From: Candidatus Melainabacteria bacterium
Lineage (GTDB): Bacteria; Cyanobacteriota; Vampirovibrionia; Obscuribacterales; Obscuribacteraceae
Direction: 5' to 3'
DNA length: 35,492 nucleotides
NCBI GenBank assembly: GCA_016212515.1
Contig: JACRFZ010000042.1
Span: 1-35,492 of the forward strand
Each line of letters opens with the position of its first letter. Position 1 is the first letter of the stretch. Under the pieces are notes generated by a model. The model did no database searches. It was not told where the DNA came from and saw only the letters and a program-made list of their open reading frames with translations. Made by a program: the position numbers and the translations under genes. This document shows, piece by piece, positions 17,689-26,013 of the stretch.

Positions 17689-18465
17689 TTAAAACAACTG
17701 GAATGCGAGTGAGGGATTAGTACAGGCCATGCGGATGTAGATATCCGTGATGGCTACGGATATGAGGGAAGTCCAGGCCCATTCCTGGTGCTTCTCATTG
17801 AGAGCGGTGACCCGCTGCCATTTTTTGTAGCTGTGTTTGTTCTCCGGGCAGGAGAAGCTATCCAGGTGACCGCCCACCAGGTGGCGGCAAGCATGGCAGC
17901 CGAATGTGTAGCCGGAAAGGAGTGCACAGTTAGCCAGCATGACCAGGGTCAGCACGCTCAAGTGCAAGCCGCCGTCATACCAGAGAGTCTTGAGGGCGTC
18001 GTACCAGAGAATTAAAACGATCGGTACGGCGAAGTAGAAGGCATAACGGTGCAGGTTCTGGAGATTGAAGGGAAAATCGAATTCGCCCGTATAACCTTTG
18101 CGTTTGAACCAGGTGACGGCGCAGCCGGGCGGATGAGCAAAGTAAGAGCGGTAGTAGGCCTTGCGGTAGTAGTAGCAAGTTGCCCTGAAAGCTAGAGGGA
18201 AAGGCAGAATTAAGAGGGCCGCGGAAAATGGCAGGTCCGGGAAGAATTCCTTCATATTGGGCGAATAGAAGGGTGAGAGGTAGGGGCCGAACTCGTAATA
18301 CTGATTCTCAAAGGCCCGGTATGTTGCATAAATACCAAAGGCAGTGAAAACAATGGCTACGAGCAAGGGCTCAACCCACCAGTTATCGGTGCGAGCCGTA
18401 GCGCCGGAGTAAGCCGGTTCGCTGTTCGAGGTCGGCACCTTCTCCGTCAATTTTGATTGGGTCAT
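17689..18465 (-). CDS. succinate dehydrogenase membrane anchor, single-polypeptide type with C-H-x-C-R-H motif
   Basis: 258 residues with five hydrophobic segments (about 31-51, 80-98, 141-160, 167-187 and 228-247). It lies directly upstream of sdhA and resembles the single large anchor of mycobacterial Sdh1 (Rv0249c type), not the three-TM SdhC/SdhD pair. At the end of TM4 is GCHACRH (Cys190, His191, Cys193, His195). A membrane-embedded Rieske-type [2Fe-2S] cluster has been reported for mycobacterial Sdh1; these residues could supply ligands for one here (inference). Such enzymes are thought to reduce menaquinone. A TATAAT-containing promoter lies 83 bases upstream. Confidence 0.85.
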   Translation of the reverse strand: MTQSKLTEKVPTSNSEPAYSGATARTDNWWVEPLLVAIVFTAFGIYATYRAFENQYYEFGPYLSPFYSPNMKEFFPDLPFSAALLILPFPLAFRATCYYYRKAYYRSYFAHPPGCAVTWFKRKGYTGEFDFPFNLQNLHRYAFYFAVPIVLILWYDALKTLWYDGGLHLSVLTLVMLANCALLSGYTFGCHACRHLVGGHLDSFSCPENKHSYKKWQRVTALNEKHQEWAWTSLISVAITDIYIRMACTNPSLAFQLF

Positions 18466-18547
18466 TTTCTGTGTCCTTAGTCCTGTCTGTCAGCTTTCTA
18501 AGTCCTGGAAAGGCTTATCAAGAGTTTTCCACTATCTGACATAAGCA

Positions 18548-18576
18548 ATTATAGCCACGCTAAATAGACGCTTGAA
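18548..18576 (-). promoter_or_regulatory. candidate sigma70 promoter of the succinate dehydrogenase operon
   Basis: Read on the minus strand: TTCAAG (18576-18571), a 17-base spacer, and a perfect TATAAT (18553-18548). Transcription would start near 18541 and give a leader of about 75 bases before the anchor gene. Confidence 0.5.
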
Positions 18577-18882
18577 CTATGGTTCTCTCATATGACTTAC
18601 GTCTGCACCGCGCCTACCCCTGCGTCTTGATAACCAGCTTTAAAGGCTAGTTATAGGTATTTTTTAGATCCGGTGGCCGGCAATCTCGTTGACAAGAGTA
18701 GGAAATGGAAAAATTAAAATCGAATTATCTAAATCTCGGGCAGTATTGCCTCTCCCGGCTCACTTTCAGGGGAACTTAAGCTACGTTCCTCCTGTCTATC
18801 CCTCTAAATTGCCACAGTCAGCAGTTGTGTTTGTGCCGGTGAATCGGTGCATAGGTTCTCAGTAGAGGAACGGGAATTAGTC
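18577..18882. other. intergenic region between the divergent sdh operon and acetyltransferase gene group
   Basis: No convincing gene. It holds an exact TTGACA at 18689-18694 on the plus strand with only a weak AATTAA 17 bases on (a better TAAAAT lies at 20 bases), so a plus-strand promoter is possible but weak. An imperfect hairpin at 18631-18653 (TAAC-AGC paired with GCT-GTTA) is followed by a six-T run at 18660-18665; no plus-strand gene precedes it, so its role is unclear. Confidence 0.4.
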
Positions 18883-19200
18883 ATGGACAACTCTTTTGAT
18901 GGCAAGCCAAGAGCAAGCAGGAAATCCTCCGCCCTCAAGCGTTCGGACCGTCCGTCCAAGCGAGCCTTGGCGGCACCGATTTCAGTCAATTCCCGACTAG
19001 ACCAGGGCATGCCCCTGGACACTGCCGAATGGACCAAAGTAGAGCAGAAGCTGATCAGGTTGCTTGAATTTGTGCCGGTGGAAATGGTCTTCGAACTGGT
19101 TCAGCAAGTTGCTGCTTACGGCGACGATCAAGCCAGGCGGGGTTATATACTTGGGCAGGAAGATCCGCTGCGGACTACAAAAATAGAGGAAATTGCCTGA
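18883..19200 (+). CDS. small protein of unknown function
   Basis: 105 residues from the ATG at 18883, which has GGGA seven bases upstream; a GTG at 18847 in frame has no such site. The first 40 residues are basic, Ser/Arg/Lys-rich and probably disordered; residues about 45-85 form amphipathic helices (TAEWTKVEQKLIRLLEFVPVEMVFELVQQVAAY). The composition suggests a small cytoplasmic adaptor or nucleic-acid-associated protein, but no family is recognised. The GNAT gene starts 65 bases after it on the same strand, so they may be co-transcribed. Confidence 0.65.
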   Translation: MDNSFDGKPRASRKSSALKRSDRPSKRALAAPISVNSRLDQGMPLDTAEWTKVEQKLIRLLEFVPVEMVFELVQQVAAYGDDQARRGYILGQEDPLRTTKIEEIA

Positions 19201-19265
19201 TTTACGGCATTGCTTCGGTCTTGCACCTTCCCTGAGAACTGGTAATGGTGGCTAAGGAGAAGCTC

Positions 19266-19823
19266 ATGACCTCTGATTCAAGCAGGTACTCACTGGCGAA
19301 CTTGAGCCAGGAGGTGCTTATCCGTGAGGCTATTCTCGACGATGCCCAACCCTTGAGCTCGCTCTACAACTTCTATGTCAAATCCTCCACGGCCACTTTT
19401 GCCGTGCAAGAAGAAACGGCTGAGGAAAGACGGGCCTGGTTGTTGCACCATGAGGCCCGTAAAATGCCCGTCTTTGTAGCCGATCTGAATGGTCGTGTGC
19501 TGGGTTTCGCCTCCGTATCGCCCTATCATGACCGCTGCGCTTATGCCGGTACTTGTGAGCTTTCCGTATATGTAGATCCCAACTGCCTGGGCAAAGGTCT
19601 CGGCAAGGCCCTTATCGATCGTCTTATGGAACATTGTCGAACTCGCTATCATGCGGTTCTGGCTCTCATATGCTCGGAAAATGACGCCAGCCTCAAACTC
19701 TTTGCCTCCCGCGGTTTCAAACAAGTGGGTCGCTTGCAGGAAGTCGGCTACAAGTTCGATCGCTACCTGGACGTATCAATACTTCAGCTCATACTGCCGA
19801 ATTCAAATGGATCAAAGCGCTAG
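19266..19823 (+). CDS. GNAT N-acetyltransferase, phosphinothricin-acetyltransferase-like (first of tandem pair)
   Basis: The ATG at 19266 is chosen because AAGGAG lies six bases before it; an ATG at 19245 would place that site inside the gene. 185 residues. The order of motifs is that of PAT-type acetyltransferases: IREAILDDAQPLSSLYNFYV, STATFAVQEET, the central strand CELSVYVDP, the acetyl-CoA P-loop-like GKGLGKAL, then ICSENDASLKLFASRGF and the ending YKFDRYLDVSILQL. The family acetylates small amines such as phosphinothricin, methionine sulfone or other amino-acid analogues. The natural substrate is unknown. It overlaps the next, paralogous gene by 17 bases. Confidence 0.88.
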   Translation: MTSDSSRYSLANLSQEVLIREAILDDAQPLSSLYNFYVKSSTATFAVQEETAEERRAWLLHHEARKMPVFVADLNGRVLGFASVSPYHDRCAYAGTCELSVYVDPNCLGKGLGKALIDRLMEHCRTRYHAVLALICSENDASLKLFASRGFKQVGRLQEVGYKFDRYLDVSILQLILPNSNGSKR

Positions 19824-20361
19824 GTTTAAGACCGTCGATTTAGGAAGTTTTGTGATCAGGGCTGCCAGGCTCGAAGATGTACCTGCCATTTCTTCTATTT
19901 ATAACTATTATGTGAAGACCTCCAGCGCCAGCTTTTCCGTGGAGGAAGAAACCCCCGAGAAGCGTATTCACTGGTTTCTTGAGCAAAAGAAACGAAAAAT
20001 GCCAGTGCTGGTGGCTGTATCTAAGGTCGATGGGCAGGTTTGTGGTTACGCCTTTGCGGCACCGTTTCGCGACAGACCGGCTTACAGCACTACGGTGGAA
20101 GTGTCTATCGGCTTTGCAAAACAGTTTACCGGCCAGGGGCTGGGGCGTCCTTTGCTGCAGCAACTGAGCGAACTATGCAAAAGTCACTACCGGTTGATGC
20201 TTGCCCTGGTTGCTTCAGACAACGAAGGCAGTCTGCGCTTTTTTCAGTCATGCGGCTTTAGAAAAGTAGGTGTTATGACAGGTGCCGTGCACAAATTTGA
20301 TCGGTATTTAGATCTAGCCATTTTCGAACTCGATCTGACCGGCGGGAAGCTCTCATCATGA
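19807..20361 (+). CDS. GNAT N-acetyltransferase, phosphinothricin-acetyltransferase-like (second of tandem pair)
   Basis: 184 residues from the ATG at 19807, which lies inside the end of the preceding GNAT gene; the longer upstream frame runs entirely through that gene and is not coding. The motifs match those of its neighbour along the full length: VIRAARLEDVPAISSIYNYYV, SASFSVEEET, VEVSIGF, TGQGLGRPLL, ASDNEGSLRFFQSCGF and HKFDRYLDLAIFEL. This indicates tandem duplication followed by considerable divergence. No clear ribosome site is visible, so translation probably depends on the upstream gene. The stop overlaps the next start (ATGA), coupling it to the hydrolase. Confidence 0.88.
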   Translation: MDQSARFKTVDLGSFVIRAARLEDVPAISSIYNYYVKTSSASFSVEEETPEKRIHWFLEQKKRKMPVLVAVSKVDGQVCGYAFAAPFRDRPAYSTTVEVSIGFAKQFTGQGLGRPLLQQLSELCKSHYRLMLALVASDNEGSLRFFQSCGFRKVGVMTGAVHKFDRYLDLAIFELDLTGGKLSS

Positions 20362-21242
20362 AATTCAAGCCGCCCTTAAACTCCATGACCGCCAAAGTAT
20401 TCTATGCGGCCTTTCTGCCGGCTTTTTTCTACTGGCTGCTCTCACCCCGGCAGTCCATGGCTCTCTACCGACCGCTGCTCTTTCATCCCAACCCCCTGCC
20501 TCAGTCGCTTGATAGTGAAACACTTCTGACCGCCTATGGTCGGATGCCCGAAGAGGTCTGGCTTAAATGCGGTAGGCAGCGCCTGCACGGCTACTACTTC
20601 CCTCTGCCTGAAGCAGAGCACACGGTTTTGATTCATCACGGCAATTCCGGCAATATGCTTGATCGCGCCAAGCTGGTACGCTGGCTTTTGTCCTTGAATC
20701 TTTCGGTATTCATTTATGACTATCGCGGCTTCGGCGGAAGTTCCGGAAGAACCTCGGTCAAGACCATAGTTGAAGACGGGCTTTGTGCCTTCGACTATCT
20801 CACCGGTCGCGGTATACCCGAAAGCTCCATACTCCTTTATGGAGAGTCTCTCGGTGTGGCTGTTTCGGCTAACGTAGCAAGCCTGCGCAAGCCGGCAGCC
20901 ATGTTCTTGCAGTCGGGCTTCAGCTCCCTCAGGCAGGTGGCCCTTGAAACCTTCCCTCTCCTTGGCCTTTATCCCCAGAAGCTTTACCCCAAGCCCACCC
21001 TCAATAGTGCGGCTTTGCTTGCCAAAGGACATCCGCCCCTTTTGATTGCTCACGGTAAGCTTGATCCCTCCGTTTCCGTCAGCCATGCCTACAGGCTCTA
21101 TGATGCCGCCATCGGTGACAAAGAACTGCTCATCGTAGAGGACGGTCTCCATAACGATCTGGTGGCAAACTATCCCGGGCTTATGACTGATGCCTTAAAC
21201 CGGTTACTGGCAAGAGCCCGGTCCTGTAAAGATATGGGGTAG
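20358..21242 (+). CDS. alpha/beta hydrolase, BEM46/ABHD13-17-like, N-terminally membrane-anchored
   Basis: 294 residues. A hydrophobic N-terminal segment (about 13-29, KVFYAAFLPAFFYWLLS) anchors it or acts as a signal. The fold's landmarks are HHGNSGN at 93-99 (oxyanion loop), YDYRGFGGSSG, the nucleophile GESLG with Ser164, Asp236 in HGKLD and His265 in DGLHN. The catalytic triad is complete. It is coupled by a 4-base overlap to the second GNAT gene, so acylation and de-acylation of related compounds is a possible shared theme (inference). It is related to the partial hydrolase at the left edge. Confidence 0.88.
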   Translation: MKFKPPLNSMTAKVFYAAFLPAFFYWLLSPRQSMALYRPLLFHPNPLPQSLDSETLLTAYGRMPEEVWLKCGRQRLHGYYFPLPEAEHTVLIHHGNSGNMLDRAKLVRWLLSLNLSVFIYDYRGFGGSSGRTSVKTIVEDGLCAFDYLTGRGIPESSILLYGESLGVAVSANVASLRKPAAMFLQSGFSSLRQVALETFPLLGLYPQKLYPKPTLNSAALLAKGHPPLLIAHGKLDPSVSVSHAYRLYDAAIGDKELLIVEDGLHNDLVANYPGLMTDALNRLLARARSCKDMG

Positions 21243-21338
21243 CACCGGATAAGTTATCTGCTCACCCCGCTTGGCAAGAAGCGATTTTGGCCGTTTACTT
21301 AAGATGTCAGTTCCCTTGGGGCCGGCCGGGAGGGTCAT

Positions 21339-21821
21339 ATGCAAACGGGAGACACTGCGCCTGAAGACGGCGGCGGTGCCGGTGGAGCCACCGGTAATCT
21401 AAGTAGCCTCGGTCTGATCAAAGATGCCAGTTCGTCTTGTTCTTACCTGATCAGGGGCCTATACAAGGTGGCTCGCGGCTGGCAGGAGCGCGGCGAGCTA
21501 AACGCCGCCAGGCGAATCTACAAGTTTATTTTGAAAATCAAAGAGCGCTCCCAGATCAATTGCCAGGAAGTGGTGATGAGTCAGGCTAACCTGGCTCTTA
21601 TCTATCTTAAAGAAGAAGCCTATCCCGAGGCGGAAGAGTTCTTCAAAAGAGCGCTTTCAGCCTGCTATGAGCTCTTGGGCGAAGAAAGCGAGGTCTTCAA
21701 CACGCTTTTAAACGATTATGCAGCGCTCCTTAGAAAAATGGGCCTGCCGGAGCAGGCCCATTGCCTGGAAGCGCGCAACTGGTCTAAACCAGGCGGGCTG
21801 CCTTTCCTTCTTAGCTCTTAG
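21339..21821 (+). CDS. small TPR-repeat protein
   Basis: 160 residues; a strong GGGAGG five bases before the ATG supports the start. After a Gly-rich N-terminus ([10 protein letters not shown]), residues about 35-150 form TPR-type helix pairs: [47 protein letters not shown] and [25 protein letters not shown], a variant often seen in kinesin-light-chain-like TPRs. No signal peptide, so a cytoplasmic scaffold is likely. It overlaps the end of the converging aconitase gene by 11 bases. Confidence 0.8.
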   Translation: MQTGDTAPEDGGGAGGATGNLSSLGLIKDASSSCSYLIRGLYKVARGWQERGELNAARRIYKFILKIKERSQINCQEVVMSQANLALIYLKEEAYPEAEEFFKRALSACYELLGEESEVFNTLLNDYAALLRKMGLPEQAHCLEARNWSKPGGLPFLLSS

Positions 21822-24084
21822 CCATCTGTTTCTCACGAATCAGGTTGAGGGCCGAACCGGCTTTGAACCAGCCTATCTGCTCTTCCGTCATGGTGTGCTT
21901 CACTTCGATGGTTTCGCTCTGACCGCCCTCGTGTTCGATTAGCATTTCCACCGTCTTGCCCGGGGCAAGAGCAGAAAGTCCAAGCAAGCTGATGCGGTCT
22001 TTCTCTTGAATTTTGTCGTAGTCGGAAGGATTGACAAAAGTAAGAGCAAGGATGCCCTGCTTCTTCAAGTTGGTTTCGTGGATTCTGGCAAAGCTCTTCA
22101 CGATGACGGCCTTACAACCGAGGAAGCGCGGCGACATGGCCGCATGCTCACGGCTGGAGCCTTCACCGTAGTTGGTATCGCCTATGGCCACCCAGCCCAT
22201 GCCCTCGGCTTTATAGTGGCGAGCCACTTGCGGGTAAGAGCCCTTCTCGCCGGACAATACATCCAGCCCGACGCCGGTTTCCTTTGTGAAGGCATTGGTG
22301 GCGCCGATGAACATATTGTCGGAGATGCGGTCCAGATGACCACGGTAACGCAGCCAGGGACCAGCGGCGGAAATATGGTCGGTGGTGCACTTACCGAGGG
22401 CCTTCATGAGCACCGGCAGTTGCTTGTAGTCTTTACCGTTCCAGGCTGTGAAGGGCTCGAGCAGTTGCAGCCTTTCAGAGTCTTTGTTGACGATGACCGA
22501 TACTTTGTCGCCGTCGGCAGCTGGAGCAAGGTAGCCTTTGTTTTCGCAGACGAAGCCTTTGGCCGGCAGTTCGTCGGCGGTGGGGGGCGCCAACTTGACC
22601 TTCTTACCGCTTTCGGTGGTGATTGTGTCGGTCATGGGATTGAAGGAAAGGGAACCGGCCAGAGCGAAAGCCGTGACTATCTCGGGGCTGCCGATGAAGG
22701 CCAGGGTTTCGGCATTGCCGTCGTTACGCTTCTGGAAGTTGCGGTTGAAAGAAGTGATGATGGAGTTCTTCTCTCCGGTCTTGATGTCTTCACGCTTCCA
22801 CTGACCGATGCAGGGTCCACAGGCGTTGGCCATGACCACGGCACCGATGTCGTTCAGGGTCTTCATCTGACCATCACGCTGAATGGTCTCGTAAATTTGC
22901 TCGGAACCGGGTGTGACCAGAAAACCGCAAGTGCTCTTGATGCCCGCTTCAACACCTTGCTTGGCCACATGGGCCGCTCTGCTCATATCTTCATAGGAAG
23001 AGTTTGTGCAACTGCCTATCAAGGCGTAGGAGAGTTTGTCCGGATAGCCTTTCTCTTTGATCTCGGCAGCGAATGCCGAAATAGGACGGGCCAGGTCGGG
23101 GGTGTGGGGACCCACCACATAGGGTTCCAGTGTGTCCAGGTCGATCTCGACAACTTGATCGAAGAACTTGTTGGGCTCTTTGGCTACTTCCGCATCGGCA
23201 GTCAATTCGTCTTTGTGAGCGTCGGCTAGTTTGGCGATTTCCTCACGGCCGGTAATCTTCAGATAAGCGGCCATGCGCTCGTCATAAGGGAAGATGGAGG
23301 TGGTAGCACCCAGTTCGGCACCCATATTGGTGATTGTGCCTTTGCCGGTGCAGGAAATGGACTTGGTGCCTTCGCCGAAATACTCGATGATGGCCCCTGT
23401 GCCACCAGCTACGGTGAGGATGCCGGCCAGCTTGAGAATGACGTCTTTGGGGGAAGTCCAGCCGTTCAATTTGCCTTTCAGATGCACGCCTATGAGCTTG
23501 GGCCATCTCACGCCCCAGGCTTCTCCGGCCATCACATCCACAGCGTCGGCGCCGCCCACTCCGATGGCGATCATCCCCAGACCACCGGCATTAGGGGTGT
23601 GAGAGTCGGTACCGATCATCATGCCGCCCGGGAAAGCGTAGTTTTCCAGCACTACCTGGTGGATAATGCCGGCGCCCGGCTGCCAGAAACCGATGCCATG
23701 CTTGTTGGAGGCGGAAGCCAGGAAGTCGTAGACTTCTTTGTTCTCGTCGCAAGCCCGCTCCATGTCTTTGTCGGCGCCGTCTCTGGCCTGAATCAAGTGG
23801 TCGCAATGTACGGTGCTGGGTACGGCAACTTTCTTCAACTGGGCTTGCATGAACTGCAGAAGGGCCATTTGAGCAGTGGCATCTTGCATGGCGACGCGGT
23901 CGGGACGCAAGAGGGCATAGCTTTCACCCCGCTTCAATTCGCCTTCCGGATAGTGATCCAGGTGGGCCGTCAGTACTTTCTCCGCCAGAGTCAGGGGGCG
24001 ACCCAGTTTCTTTCTGGCTTCGGCATGCTTGGCAGCAAAAGAGTTATAGAGGGCTTTTACATCTGAGGCGTTTAATTGAGGCAT
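21811..24084 (-). CDS. acnA: aconitate hydratase, mitochondrial type
   Basis: 757 residues, the length of mitochondrial aconitase rather than the roughly 890 of bacterial AcnA/IRP types. The [4Fe-4S] ligands are the Cys of [11 protein letters not shown] and the two in ACGPCIGQW. Other family motifs are [19 protein letters not shown] and the swivel-domain [11 protein letters not shown]. It isomerises citrate to isocitrate in the TCA cycle and fits with the nearby succinate dehydrogenase. The symbol is a label of convenience; the gene could equally be called acn. GAGAAAG precedes the ATG. The leader carries two inverted repeats and, further up, the S41 peptidase gene remnant. Confidence 0.95.
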   Translation of the reverse strand: MPQLNASDVKALYNSFAAKHAEARKKLGRPLTLAEKVLTAHLDHYPEGELKRGESYALLRPDRVAMQDATAQMALLQFMQAQLKKVAVPSTVHCDHLIQARDGADKDMERACDENKEVYDFLASASNKHGIGFWQPGAGIIHQVVLENYAFPGGMMIGTDSHTPNAGGLGMIAIGVGGADAVDVMAGEAWGVRWPKLIGVHLKGKLNGWTSPKDVILKLAGILTVAGGTGAIIEYFGEGTKSISCTGKGTITNMGAELGATTSIFPYDERMAAYLKITGREEIAKLADAHKDELTADAEVAKEPNKFFDQVVEIDLDTLEPYVVGPHTPDLARPISAFAAEIKEKGYPDKLSYALIGSCTNSSYEDMSRAAHVAKQGVEAGIKSTCGFLVTPGSEQIYETIQRDGQMKTLNDIGAVVMANACGPCIGQWKREDIKTGEKNSIITSFNRNFQKRNDGNAETLAFIGSPEIVTAFALAGSLSFNPMTDTITTESGKKVKLAPPTADELPAKGFVCENKGYLAPAADGDKVSVIVNKDSERLQLLEPFTAWNGKDYKQLPVLMKALGKCTTDHISAAGPWLRYRGHLDRISDNMFIGATNAFTKETGVGLDVLSGEKGSYPQVARHYKAEGMGWVAIGDTNYGEGSSREHAAMSPRFLGCKAVIVKSFARIHETNLKKQGILALTFVNPSDYDKIQEKDRISLLGLSALAPGKTVEMLIEHEGGQSETIEVKHTMTEEQIGWFKAGSALNLIREKQMAKS

Positions 24085-24119
24085 TGGCTTTCTCGATATA
24101 GCTGAATTAACACATGACT

Positions 24120-24138
24120 GCGCTTCCCTGGGAAGCGC
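24120..24138. promoter_or_regulatory. 19-base perfect palindrome in the aconitase leader
   Basis: GCGCTTCCC-T-GGGAAGCGC, perfect 9-1-9 symmetry, centred 45 bases upstream of the aconitase start. It could be a dimeric repressor site or an RNA hairpin (7-base stem, 5-base loop). No T-run follows, which argues against a terminator. Confidence 0.5.
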
Positions 24139-24154
24139 TTGATGACGGGTCTGC

Positions 24155-24167
24155 GCCAGAAACTGGC
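24155..24167. repeat. small inverted repeat upstream of the aconitase palindrome
   Basis: GCCAG-AAA-CTGGC, 17 bases beyond the 19-base palindrome and 19 bases beyond the stop of the S41 remnant. It could form a short hairpin. Confidence 0.35.
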
Positions 24168-24185
24168 AGCATCCATATTTTACAG

Positions 24186-24370
24186 CTATTGAGAACCTGC
24201 TCCGGTACTCTTATCAACAGTTTCAGATTTGGCAACCAGGCGTATGGCTTCCTTGATAGCAACTTCCAATTGGTTCTGATAGCCCTTTGCATCCAGGCTT
24301 TCGTTCAGGACCTTGATCTCGGGTTCTACTCCCACGCCCTCCATGCGTTTGCCGTCTATGGTGCAGTCGG
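24186..24370 (-). pseudogene. displaced 3' end of an S41 peptidase gene (remnant)
   Basis: These 185 bases encode the last 61 residues (CTIDGKRMEGVGVEPEIKVL to STGAGSQ) of the S41 peptidase at 26014-27351, ending at the same stop codon. By eye about 15 of 185 bases differ (about 92% identity), giving five or so amino-acid changes. No start codon, ribosome site or peptidase catalytic region is attached; the frame stays open only to about 24386. It is a direct repeat of 26014-26198, and with that copy it brackets the 24371-26013 block. Confidence 0.85.
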
Positions 24371-24492
24371 ATAGTGGCTTTCTCAATTAGATAAAGTTTC
24401 TCTGCAGTCGCGCGTCAATTAAGCTGTTAGCTCGGGTGGTCTGGAAGATATTTCCCTTGATGTAAAACATGGCAGGCAGCCAAAGAGGGTAT

Positions 24493-25617
24493 ATGAAAGT
24501 CTATAAGCCTGGAGCTGCCGGCATGCCTGAAGAATGTGACAAGAAAAAGGAACTGGCCAAACCACAAGTCGCGCCTGAGACTGTATTTTACAGCGGCGTG
24601 ATCAAGAATCAGTCATTGCAGAAAGATTGGCGTGAAACCCAGAAGCAGCATATGTTAGGGCAGGATCAATCAGCCACAGACTTGTTCTGCAAGCCAGGAG
24701 CAGCAAATGAGGCATCCCAAAAGTTTGAACTGTTCGAAGGCAGCCAGGAGCCAACTCTATTAGCGTCTAATGTAGCTCCTGGTGCCGCTTCAGTTGAGAC
24801 GATTCCTCAAGTGCAGGCGGCATCCTCTGAAGTAGATGCCGTCATAGCTCGCGATTTTAAACAGGATTATTGTGGATTTCGAAATCTTGGACTTGGTAGC
24901 GATGTTGTTCGCGTGACCTCTCCTGGCTCAGATCGGCTTATATTTCCGTATCGAGGAACTGAAGACATCCGATTGGCTGAATGCACAAAAGCCAATCCAG
25001 CAGCTTGGAACGAAGCCTTTCAGGCCTTTCCGGAACTGGGCAAGTATTTGTCAGCCGAAGCCGCCAGTAAGCTAATGAGGGCTCTTGTTAGAAATGAGCT
25101 TCACAACTACGATGTGAAAGACAGTATGGGCGACAACAGATCAGAGCATGGCTATGTCAATCCTTGTGAGACTCTTGGGTATGCTCAGATCGCCCCAATA
25201 GGAGTTGTAACCTTTTGCGCTAAGTATCCGCAGCTCAGAAAGTTTTTGAACGAACAGGGGCATTTGGGTCCAAATGCGGAAGCCACTGCTCTTTTGGATC
25301 CGGCATGCCTGCCAATGATCATGGCAGCCAAGTTGCAGTCAGAAGTAGATGACTTTAAGCACGTACAGGACAAAATGCTTCCAGGTAAGTGCGTTGAAAT
25401 CAACGCTAGATCATTGGCATATGCCTACAATGCAGATGTTTACTACAATCCAAAAACACCAGAGAACCCAGACTTACATGCCAATATCATTCCAAAAGCA
25501 AAAGAGCTAGAGCATTTGCGAGGCTATGAAAAGGCTTATCCAACGAGCGATGAACGAGTGTTAATCAAGTCGGAGCATCTAAAAAACGTCGAAAGACAGC
25601 TACAGTTTCTACATTGA
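24493..25617 (+). CDS. lysozyme / lytic transglycosylase-like protein with N-terminal PGAA motifs
   Basis: 374 residues from the ATG at 24493 (GAGG four bases before it); an ATG at 24469 would add eight residues but has no ribosome site. No signal peptide. The N-terminal 120 residues look disordered and contain PGAA three times (KPGAAG, KPGAAN, APGAAS). The C-terminal domain shows the order of motifs seen in SLT/lysozyme-like folds: a Glu in VRNELHNYD (about residue 202), GYAQIAP in the place of the GLMQIMP motif, LLDPACLPMIMAAKL, and AYNAD in the place of AYNAG. Peptidoglycan cleavage is therefore plausible but inferred from weak similarity. The block is poorer in GC than its neighbours (single lines 43-47%). 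Confidence 0.55.
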   Translation: MKVYKPGAAGMPEECDKKKELAKPQVAPETVFYSGVIKNQSLQKDWRETQKQHMLGQDQSATDLFCKPGAANEASQKFELFEGSQEPTLLASNVAPGAASVETIPQVQAASSEVDAVIARDFKQDYCGFRNLGLGSDVVRVTSPGSDRLIFPYRGTEDIRLAECTKANPAAWNEAFQAFPELGKYLSAEAASKLMRALVRNELHNYDVKDSMGDNRSEHGYVNPCETLGYAQIAPIGVVTFCAKYPQLRKFLNEQGHLGPNAEATALLDPACLPMIMAAKLQSEVDDFKHVQDKMLPGKCVEINARSLAYAYNADVYYNPKTPENPDLHANIIPKAKELEHLRGYEKAYPTSDERVLIKSEHLKNVERQLQFLH

Positions 25618-25899
25618 ATTGTCGCCTTGTTTAGACTTGCCAAATACAACCAAGCCGCAACCTAAGCCAATCAGACCAGCTGGAATTGCAAAGACGAAGG
25701 AGTCTTTGAATGAATTGAGAAATATTTGCTGATTAGAGATGGTTGGTTGCGGTCCACCCCGCCCTTTCTCAAGACCATCTGAAATGTCAAAGTAATCCCA
25801 AAGAGTCCAAATGGACATGATTGCTATAAAAGGAATCACAAAAGATAGAATCAGATTCTTTCTCTTGGATTTGCTTGGATCCGTTTCTTTCTTAGCCAT
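25609..25899 (-). CDS. small two-TM membrane protein of unknown function
   Basis: 96 residues from the ATG at 25899. A Lys-rich N-terminus (MAKKETDPSKSKRKN) precedes TM1 (about 15-34, LILSFVIPFIAIMSIWTLW); a short hydrophilic loop with a Gly-Arg-Gly-Gly turn leads to TM2 (about 66-88, FVFAIPAGLIGLGCGLVVFG). By the positive-inside rule both ends are cytoplasmic. Upstream in-frame ATGs at 25923 and 26004 are disfavoured because a -10 box lies at 25925-25930. It converges on, and overlaps by nine bases, the lysozyme-like gene. Base composition is AT-rich (32-33% GC in two lines). No family recognised. Confidence 0.6.
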   Translation of the reverse strand: MAKKETDPSKSKRKNLILSFVIPFIAIMSIWTLWDYFDISDGLEKGRGGPQPTISNQQIFLNSFKDSFVFAIPAGLIGLGCGLVVFGKSKQGDNSM

Positions 25900-25924
25900 T
25901 GGTGCGGTGCCTCTGGAAGGCATA

Positions 25925-25949
25925 ATTATATGACTATCGGCCTGATAGT
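25925..25949 (-). promoter_or_regulatory. candidate promoter with overlapping operator for the small membrane protein
   Basis: On the minus strand a perfect TATAAT lies at 25930-25925, and directly upstream is the inverted repeat ACTATC-N5-GATAGT (25933-25949), where a repressor would block RNA polymerase. The -35 region is weak. Transcription would start near 25918, 19 bases before the chosen ATG. Confidence 0.35.
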
Positions 25950-26013
25950 TCGGTAGTAACGCCTGGAGAGGTTCTTGGCGCTGAGCTGGGGAACCAAGCG
26001 GCAAACTTCAAAT

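Noticed and set aside
18631..18665. Hairpin plus T-run as a terminator
   Set aside because: No plus-strand gene lies upstream of it, and the stem is short with mismatches, so it is only mentioned within the intergenic entry.
22006..23229. 407-codon frame opposite the aconitase gene
   Set aside because: Same reason: antisense shadow of a highly conserved gene.
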